From the NCBI GenBank assembly GCA_025267735.1, contig CM046311.1:24016020-24080019 (forward strand): DNA of 64,000 nucleotides, given 5' to 3'. The stretch is from Mactra quadrangularis (Eukaryota; Mollusca; Bivalvia; Venerida; Mactridae). Each line of letters starts with the position of its first letter. Position 1 is the first letter of the stretch. The notes beneath the pieces are model-generated. The model saw only the letters and a program-made list of their open reading frames with translations. It made no database searches and was not told the DNA's origin. Made by a program: the position numbers and the translations under genes. Shown piece after piece: positions 56,110-64,000 of the stretch.

Positions 56110-57024
56110 TTATGAGCAAGGTTCAATGATGGAATTCCTAGCATTTCTCACGGACGCTTTCATCTTTGACGCATATTTCACAAGTTTCTGAAAACTATCT
56201 GTATTATTGTCAGAACAAAAATCATCAAAAGCACTTTCTAATTTCACTAAATTTAATTTTACAGCAGAAGGTCTTTTCACCAGAAATTGTTTAGCGTCGT
56301 ATTTCTTTTCACCGGGTAATCGAGGCAACATCATCGAGGCTGGACTTGTGTTAAAATGATTTTGCTGGTCTAAAAAGTTTTTAATTCTTTCTTCAATAGG
56401 AACGTTAAAAACAATACGACTTTTAATGTGTTCACATTTTAGTTTTTCATCTTCATTTGTGACAATGGGATCAAAACGTACTGATTTCTCACGTTGAAAA
56501 AAAGGTTTACCGGGTGTTGCAGATCTTGCCGTCGAACAAGCAGACACAATGCGCATGTCAGGAGTCACCGGAAGTAATAAAGGTCTAGGGCATTCCGGAG
56601 CTTTATCTAAAAGCGTTGGAGTTTGAGATTTGCAGAGTAATCTTGCGCCAGCTGATTTGGATTCTCTAGTTGGAATTTCCGTAATAAATGTACTATTGTT
56701 TTTATTATCAGAAAATAAATTGACAGGAAGACTTGAGCGCCTTCTACCAAGATAGTCAGTATTGGCGCGCTTTTGTATGATATCATTTCGGCGCTTAGAG
56801 TATTTCTGTTTTTTCATCTCCATAAGTCGTTGATCTGTTTTATAAGATCTCATGAAGGAATCTTTCTCTCTGTCAAGATTTTGTGAAACTTGTTCATATT
56901 TGGTTTTAAGTCCTTTATGTTTATTGAAGAGAAGTTGTGATCTAGCAGGAGCAATCATTAATTCCACATTAATCGTACGATCTTGCCATGACAAGTCATG
57001 AGTCTTAAGACAGAATAATGACAT
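56110..57024 (-). CDS. Unidentified basic hydrophilic protein (terminal exon)
   Basis: An uninterrupted - strand frame of 304 codons from an internal Met (57024) to the stop at 56110-56112. It stays open to 57097, where TTGCATTTTAG gives an acceptor, so coding may begin in an upstream exon and add about 24 residues (YLHTFEESVRLYIVNQ...). Residues after the Met: a charged, probably helical segment at about 45-110 (KTKYEQVSQNLDREKDSF, KKQKYSKRRNDIIQKR, GRRRSS), a Pro/Ser-rich middle with KSVRFDPIV, then IEERIKNFLDQQ and a basic C-terminus. No membrane segment or signal peptide. I know no matching family. Nuclear or cytoskeletal location would be a guess. Composition and length against the AT-rich background support a real gene. 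Confidence 0.75.
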   Translation of the reverse strand: MSLFCLKTHDLSWQDRTINVELMIAPARSQLLFNKHKGLKTKYEQVSQNLDREKDSFMRSYKTDQRLMEMKKQKYSKRRNDIIQKRANTDYLGRRRSSLPVNLFSDNKNNSTFITEIPTRESKSAGARLLCKSQTPTLLDKAPECPRPLLLPVTPDMRIVSACSTARSATPGKPFFQREKSVRFDPIVTNEDEKLKCEHIKSRIVFNVPIEERIKNFLDQQNHFNTSPASMMLPRLPGEKKYDAKQFLVKRPSAVKLNLVKLESAFDDFCSDNNTDSFQKLVKYASKMKASVRNARNSIIEPCS

Positions 57025-57202
57025 TTTGTATGATGTAGTGATGTGATGTTGATTGACTATATACAATCGTACACTTTCTTCAAATGTGTGTAAGTACCTA
57101 AAATGCAAATAAGTATATATTAAATTCTATTATTTTGACAATAAAGTTGGTATACATTTGATTTGCCAATATTATACTTAACTTCAAAGTACGTACTGGA
57201 GT

Positions 57203-57510
57203 AGCCAACCGGCTAGCTTAGTTGGTAGCACAGTGGTAGTCTACTGATCGAAGGGTCGTGGGTTCGATTCCCGACCGGAAAATACTTTCGTGGAGCTTTG
57301 TCTTGAAATTATTTCTACGACCATTCTCCCTCCTACCAATATTTTTTTTAATTATGTAGGGCAGTTGTCAGTCACTGACGAAATTATGCGCTTAGTAGTT
57401 GGTTAACAGCTAAATCCAGAGTTTTAGTCTTTTTCCAGGAGTGAGTAGGTCAACTGACCGTCGTTATACGACATATACAATGTGTTGCTACAGCGTTAAA
57501 CGCAACAAAA
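57203..57510 (+). mobile_element. SINE copy (10360 family), upstream of the - strand gene
   Basis: Head with TAGCTTAGTTGGTAGCAC and GGTTCGATTCCC, full body, tail CAGCGTTAAACGCAAC. CAAAGTAC at about 57185-57192 and 57511-57518 is an exact 8-base flank duplication. It lies in the presumed upstream intron of the 56110 gene, in opposite orientation. Confidence 0.93.
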
Positions 57511-57805
57511 ACAAAGTACAGCGTCTCTCCAAAGAACAAATCCTCTATATACCAACAGCTTTCGAGACTTCCCAAAGGCGTAAATCTAATTGAATTTAAC
57601 CTCTGCAGAGCAACACCCTCTGAACAACAACCCATTTAGTCCCTCCCAATGTGTGTTATTTACGAGAGGTTGTACTATACAAGAAAATAGGAAATAATTC
57701 AGATCACATAAATCGTGGAGATCTAAACCCAAGCATCTTCCTATGTAATAGAATGGACGGTCTTTAATATGTTTTGAAGATTGAATATACATGTATTTAC
57801 AAGGT

Positions 57806-58386
57806 AAATATACTTAACGAAACTTCTAAGTACACCGATTTCAATGTTGTTAAAAACTTTCATTTTTCAACATTTATGTCCGATCGTTAATGGAAATGTT
57901 TACTGGGCTATACTGCCGTCTGCTTGCATGGTTTTCATGCTTCTTAATTGATGCAAAATTGGATATGTCGTGCATTCGCAGAAAAGCGGAAATGTGCACG
58001 TGCTTATCGTGCAAAAATTGCACGTTGTCAGCTTTAGTGAAAATCATTAGTGTGTTGATAAGCACAACGAAAAATCAAGAAATTTCTCCAATGTCGCTTC
58101 AAGAAAGAGAAATTACCATAGGTGTTTTGTCAGACGGTGCGTCAACTGCAGAATAAGACTTCCAATTGCTAATCTTTCTGTTCAATCAAAACAATAAGAA
58201 AACTTCCCATAGTAACGCATGCGCGACAAAAAAAGTTTTGTATTGATAAAGTAGCATGAAAACCATGAAAGCAATGGTCAGTATGGTTCAAAACACATTT
58301 CCATCATCAATCAGACCTTAATGTTGAAAATAAGACTTCACTCAATACTGAAATCGGAGTACTTAGAAGTTTCTTTAAGTATATAT
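57806..58386. mobile_element. MITE with ACTTCTAAGTAC ends
   Basis: ATATACTTAACGAAACTTCT then AAGTACACCGATTTCA at 57806-57842 faces its complement at 58346-58386. About 580 bp. The interior carries an NRF1-like CGCATGCGCG (58216-58225) and an 88-codon frame (57890-58156) rich in Cys but without a domain I know. As the frame is contained in the element, I treat it as non-coding. Confidence 0.75.
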
Positions 58387-60009
58387 ATAATAACATGTAT
58401 AACATATGAATACTTTAATAACATTTCACTCACCAGAAGTTTGGAAGTTATTTGAATCCAATATTTCATTGTATCACTATACTGAAATACACTAATTAAA
58501 ACACGACATGTCTAAGACACTAAGTATACTACTTTGATTCAAGGAAAGATATCTCAGTGTGGTATACACTTTGACATATTTACAATCGTTCGAAAATAAA
58601 ATACATACGTCTTACGCCTAAAAATGTATTAAACTATATATTATGATATTTAAATGTATTTAAATGTTTTACTTGACCATACCAGGATTAATGAAGTAAA
58701 AGCACACACTATTATGACCTAGTTAACCTGGTTTAGTTGACAAATCCACTACAAACTATTGATAAGTATTGTAATAAAGAATTAAAAGTTAATCCTTTTA
58801 TTTAATCCTTGGAAACGATAATCCGATTATCAAGAAGGAACCATTTAAGTATTGTACTGTTATAATTTGACTGTTAATCATGGAATCACAGCAATCATTT
58901 AGTTTTGCTTTTCTGCGCGCGCATCTAATGCGCAAATCATATGCGCATGACAATCACGGATCACTAAATTATCCTATTAGTAAATGGATGCATACAAGAA
59001 ACTTTTATTACAAGTATGTGGCAATTTTAAGAATACTGTGCTGAAATAATGCGAATAGCAATTGTATTTTCTTTTGCTCTATTAAGAAAACTAAATAATT
59101 CGATAAAACTTTAGTATCTGAAATAAAATCGGTAAAATAATGACTGTTTTACATGTGTTTTCATTATTAATCTTTTAAAACTGACTAGTTTTATGATCAG
59201 ATCTTGTTAATTATTAACGTTTAGATTTTTTGTTTTAAGAGGTCCTAGCCATCCAAACGTTTTTATAGATGACATGCACGCGATTTCTAAACAAATCGGT
59301 CTATTATAATTTACTTGTTGGAAACAAACACGGCAACCGTTCTTACGTAATATAAATGTAGCGAGAAAAAAATCAAGTATGGTGATTTTTTTAGCAAGTT
59401 CATTTTACTTTTTTAGACGAATGCGGTGAATGATACAGAGGTATATAACAATCCGATTTGTAATGAATAAGTAATAAGGTATCAGGAATTTTCAGGATAT
59501 AAATTTAAGAAACAACTTACAGTTGTCAATGTTTTTTTCGCGTACTAAAATACAATGTGTAGGAAAGAGCTTTGATGCACGTAATAATTAAACTGCGAGT
59601 GTGTTGCATTAGCGATTTAATTAGCGCATTTTTATACGTTTTGACGCGTGCCTATATATTTTATCATACGACAAAACATTGACAACTGTAATATATTAAT
59701 ATATTTCGATTCTTATATATATATATTCATTGCAAAAATAGTTTTTATTGACGCTACGATGGAACACGAGACTGTTGAAATTAACCACCTCGAGCAATAT
59801 AACAAAAATAGTACTGATTTACACAATTTCTACAATATTTTATAAAATCAACATATAAAACAAATTTCAATTTAAAATTGTCATCATTTCATGGGTTCGT
59901 TTAACACTTGATACCGTAGAAAATCTCAGATAGCAGAAGAGACGTTAGCCAGACGTTTGTCCTACACTTACAATGCATTTATTAGTTATGCCGACAAACG
60001 AAGCTACAG
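58387..60009. other. AT-rich region without a supported gene
   Basis: Contains alternating GCGC and ATGCGCA words at 58913-58947 (three TGCGC sites). A 28-codon frame from ATG 59759 (MEHETVEINHLEQ start) is slightly acidic but has no splice context I can defend. No repeats of note. Confidence 0.35.
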
Positions 60010-62830
60010 TGGGCTCAACCTCCATTACATACAAAACAAATGGTGAGTATAAAATCTAGTGCAGTAATGTATTACTTGATTACATCCAAATACGTGTTTA
60101 GTATGAAATCTAGTGTAGTAATGCATTACTTGATTACATACAAAACACGTGATGAGTATGAAATCTAGAGTAGTAATGTATTACTTGATTACATACAAAT
60201 ACGTGGTTAGTATGAAATCTAGTGTAGTAATGCATTACTTGATTACATACAAAACACGTGGTAAGTATGAAATCTATTGTAGTAATGCATTACTTGATTA
60301 CATATAAAACACGTGGAGAGTATGAAATCAATTGTAGTAATGCATTATTTGATTACATCCAAAATACGTGGTGAGCATGAAATTTAGTGTAGTAATGCAT
60401 TACTTGATAACATCCAAAATACGTCGTGAGTATGAAATCTATTGTAGTAATGCATTACTTGATTACATATAAAACACGTAGTGAGAATGAAATCTAGTGT
60501 AGTAATGTATTACTTGATTACATTCAAAATACGTGGTGAGTATGAAATCTATTGTAGAAATGTATTACTTGATTACATCCAAAATACGTCGTGAGTATGA
60601 AATCTAGTGTAGTAATGTATAACTTGATTACATCCAAAATACGTCGTGAGTATGAAATCTATTGTAGTAATGCATTACTTGATTACAACCAAAATACGTG
60701 GTGAATATGAAATCAATTGTAGAAATGTATTACTTGATTACATCCAAAATACGTCGTGAGTATGAAATCTAGTGTAGTAATGTATTACTTGATTACATTC
60801 AAAATAGGTGGTGAGTATAAAATCTAGTGTAGTAATGTATAACTTGATTACATCCAAAATACGTCGTGAGTATGAAATCTAGTGTAGTAATGCATTACTT
60901 GATAACATCCAAAATACGTCGTGAGTATGAAATCTATTGTAGTAATGCATTACTTGATTACATATAAAACACGTAGTGAGAATGAAATCTAGTGTAGTAA
61001 TGTATTACTTGATTACATTCAAAATACGTGGTGAGTATGAAATCTATTGTAGAAATGTATTACTTGATTACATCCAAAATACGTCGTGAGTATGAAATCT
61101 AGTGTAGTAATGTATAACTTGATTACATCCAAAATACGTCGTGAGTATGAAATCTATTGTAGTAATGCATTACTTGATTACAACCAAAATACGTGGTGAA
61201 TATGAAATCAATTGTAGAAATGTATTACTTGATTACATCCAAAATACGTCGTGAGTATGAAATCTAGTGTAGTAATGTATTACTTGATTACATTCAAAAT
61301 AGGTGGTGAGTATGAAATCTACTGTAGTAATGTATTACTTGATTACATCCAAAATACGTCGTGAGTATGAAATCTAGTGTAGTAATGCATTACTTGATTA
61401 CATCCAAAATACGTGGAGAGTATGAAATCTAGTGTAGTAATGTATAACTTGATTACATCCAAAATACGTGGTGAGTATGAAATCTAGTGTAGTAATGCAT
61501 TACTTGATTACATCCAAAATACGTCGTGAGTATGAAATCTAGTGTAGTAATGCATTACTTGATTACATCCAAAATACGTGGTGAGTATGAAATCTAGTGT
61601 AGTAATGCATTACTTGATTACATCCAAAATACGTCGTGAGTATGAAATCTAGTGTAGTAATGCATTACTTGATTACATCCAAAATACATGGTGAGTATGA
61701 AATCTAGTGTAGTAATGTATTACTTGATAACATCCAAAATACGTAGTGAGAATGAAATCTAGTGTTGTAATGTATTACTTGATTACATCCAAAATACGTG
61801 GTGAGTATGAAATCTAGTGTAGTAATGCATTACTTGATTACATCCAAAATACGTGGTGAGTATGAAATCTAGTGTAGTAATGTATAACTTGATTACATCC
61901 AAAATACGTGGTGAGTATGAAATCTAGTGTAGTAATGCATTACTTGATTACATCCAAAATACGTGATGAGTATGAAATCTAGTGTAGTAATGTATTACTT
62001 GATTACATACAAAACATTTGGCGAGTATGAAATCTACTGTAGTAATGCATTACTTGATTACATACAAAACACGTAGTGAGTATGAAATCTAGTGTAGTAA
62101 TGCATTACTTGATTACATCCAAAACGCGTGGCGAGTATGAAATCTAGTGTAGTAATGTATTACTTGATTACATCCAAAATACGTGGTGAGTATGAAATCT
62201 AGTGTAGTAATGTATAACTTGATTACATACAAAACACGTAGTGAGTATGAAATCTAGTGTAGTAATGCATTTCTTGATTACATACAAAACACGAAGTGAG
62301 TATGAAATCTAGTGTAGTAATGCATTACTTGATTACATCCAAAACGCGTGGCGAGTATGAAATCTAGTGTAGTAATGTATTACTTGATTACATCCAAAAT
62401 ACGTGGTGAGTATGAAATCTAGTTTAGTAATGTATTACTTGATTACATCCAAAATACGTGGTGAGTATGAAATCTAGTGTAGTAATGCATTACTTGATTA
62501 CATCCAAAGCAATTGGTGATAATGAAATCTAGTGTAGTAATGTATTACTTGATTACATACAAAACATGTGGCGAGTATGAAATCTATTGTAGTAATGCAT
62601 TACTTGATTACATACAAAACACGTAGTGAGTATGAAATCTAGTGTAGTAATGCATTTCTTGATTACATCCAAAACGCGTGGCGAGTATGAAATCTAGTGT
62701 AGTAATGTATTACTTGATTACAACCAAAATACGTGGTGAATATGAAATCAATTGTAGAAATGTATTACTTGATTACATCCAAAATACGTCGTGAGTATGA
62801 AATCTATTTCAACAAGTGGTTAGTATGAAA
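60010..62830. repeat. 55-bp satellite array with 9-unit higher-order repeat
   Basis: Unit GTGAGTATGAAATCTAGTGT, AGTAATGCATTACTTGATTA, CATCCAAAATACGTC (55 bases), about 51 copies. Each holds the palindrome GTAATGCATTAC. A block of nine units starting at 60406 recurs at 60901, exactly 495 bp later, with the same diagnostic variants (GATAACATCC, CATATAAAACACG, GAATGAAATC). The array starts and ends with decayed units. Confidence 0.95.
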
Positions 62831-62890
62831 TCTATTGTAGTTATAAGTATTACTTCATGACATCCAAAACAAATATCGTCGTGGTCACTT

Positions 62891-63152
62891 GAAAATGCCG
62901 GAACTACAAAATTTTGATTTTTCTTTTTTTATAATTTCCAAAACTACATGTCTTCCCGCGTCGTTCTGTCATACTTTCATTCCCATTAGCCAATAAGAAG
63001 TATGATTCTTTTAAACTATTAAAAATGCCGGAGGTTCATAGTTCAGCTTTTGAGATTTGTAAAATGCTGTAAATACAATACTTGCAGCTCGGTATTTATG
63101 TAACATAAAATCAATATTAGTCAAAAACAAGTTAGAGCAGTTCCGGTATTTT
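62891..63152. mobile_element. Possible MITE with AAAATGCCGGAACT ends
   Basis: AAAATGCCGGAACT at about 62893 and AGTTCCGGTATTTT at about 63139 are inverted. An inner AAAATGCCGGAGGTTC lies at about 63022. Short, no coding capacity. Confidence 0.45.
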
Positions 63153-63276
63153 ATATTACAATGTTATACGGGTCGAGTCTAATTTGGTTTTCATATCCGT
63201 CAGTATAATAATTTATATACTTGATTTGATGTGACTTTTTACTTTAAACTTGTTTGTTTTAAGTTAAACATAAAAC

Positions 63277-63642
63277 CAGGGCTCCAATTAAAGCTAGCAT
63301 ACTCGCTAAATGCGAGTGGATTTTGAAAATTGTGAGTAACTTTTATTTCAACCCGCAAATTTTCGCGAGTTAAAATCGATGCAAAATATTACTATCTTAA
63401 CTAATGAGGCTCAAACCAGCATTGAAACAACCAGATAGATTGGTATTATCGATTGATTTAAGATTCACCATAAAAATGTTTGATAGTACTATGTACATGT
63501 ATACTGTATATAAGAATAGAAACTATGTGTGCTACTAAAATTTTGAGAAGAAAAATGCAAGTGATTTGTTCATTTTGCGAGTTGAAATAAAATGAACTCG
63601 CAAAAATTTGCAAGTCCAAATTTAAGTTAAATTCGAGCCCTG
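63277..63642. mobile_element. hAT-type MITE with exact 8-bp target duplication
   Basis: CAGGGCTCCAATTAAAGC at the left and TTCGAGCCCTG at the right. CATAAAAC flanks exactly at 63269-63276 and 63643-63650. 366 bp. The interior matches the intronic copy at 36998-37290. CAGGG ends with 8-bp duplication are characteristic of hAT. Confidence 0.93.
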
Positions 63643-63650
63643 CATAAAAC

Positions 63651-64000
63651 TATAATTATGCAATGGCCATTTGGCGGACGAAGCAACTCAAACTGATGGT
63701 GGAACATCAGTATGTTGCTATTCTATTCATATTAGTTTCTCTCCATTTGTGGCTAAGGTTTTCCCTTCAATGGCTAAGGGACAAGCCCTTTCAAAGCAGG
63801 TTGGAGTCTCTGCATCTCTGAGATTTCAGCAGGTAGGTGGCTTTTGTCCTCGGGTGCTTCTTTGTAAAATCTGATAGTAAGGTAAACCTACCCTTCCTGT
63901 TCATTGCCATACTGGCTTAATTGTGTTAAGCATGACTATGGTGCAGTATTCCAGATATTGTGCAATTACTGTTTATAGATACGTGGTTAGTGATTATCCA
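63651..64000. other. Window end, possible but unproven exon
   Basis: An ATG at 63663 opens about 53 codons with a hydrophobic middle, and an alternative frame reaches a donor-like CAG|GTAGGT at 63831. Neither has a recognisable domain, so no gene is called. Confidence 0.2.

Noticed and set aside
57890..58156. 88-codon Cys-containing open frame
   Set aside because: Contained entirely in the inverted-repeat element 57806-58386, with no domain and overlapping frames on the other strand.

Overview
The window looks like AT-rich, TE-dense animal DNA, most probably a bivalve mollusc. I base this on spliced, intron-rich coding sequence, tRNA-derived SINEs whose 3' end reads 'gcgttaaac', many short inverted-repeat (MITE-like) elements, long minisatellite arrays, and repeat types I associate with clams and oysters. 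The species call is inference. There are no operons, CRISPR arrays or prokaryotic features.

Two genes are well supported. (1) A + strand gene occupies 30257-39021: seven coding exons with matching splice phases give a secreted protein of about 561 residues plus an unresolved start. It has three cysteine-rich Ly6/uPAR (three-finger) domains, each encoded by two exons split by a phase-2 intron, and a separate 199-codon Ser/Thr-rich mucin-like exon between domains 2 and 3. (2) A - strand gene has a terminal exon at 56110-57097 encoding a basic, hydrophilic protein I do not recognise. Relics of mobile-element genes are a PIF/Harbinger transposase C-terminus (25086-25445, -) and a LINE reverse-transcriptase C-terminus (49553-49745, -).

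Layout. 1-10 kb: a 37-40 bp tandem repeat, a MITE, a 28-bp minisatellite (2.2-3.7 kb), a CRE/E-box cluster and inverted-repeat elements. 10.3-22.8 kb: a three-level nest, in which a SINE with a 13-bp target duplication holds a MITE, which holds an 11.8-kb element. That element has near-identical ~300-bp terminal inverted repeats and mirror-image arrays of a 19-bp pseudo-palindrome. 22.8-29.6 kb: MITEs, a Harbinger element carrying two nested insertions, and a hAT/P-like foldback with a perfect 8-bp target duplication that ends just upstream of the Ly6 gene. 30.2-39 kb: the Ly6/mucin gene, whose introns hold a SINE, MITEs and a 40-bp minisatellite made of repeated 3' splice sites. 39-52.7 kb: MITEs, a 3.7-kb insertion that splits a 488-bp element (an intact copy lies 9 kb away), SINEs and a LINE tail. 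53-54.6 kb: a 31-bp AT-rich array. 55.8-58.4 kb: the second gene with flanking elements. 60-62.8 kb: a 55-bp satellite with a 9-unit higher-order repeat. 63.3-63.6 kb: a hAT MITE with a perfect 8-bp duplication.

Most of the window is therefore mobile DNA. The nesting gives a relative chronology, and at least one element may touch the 5' end of the Ly6 gene. Exon calls come from reading splice sites and phases by eye. No homology search was possible.
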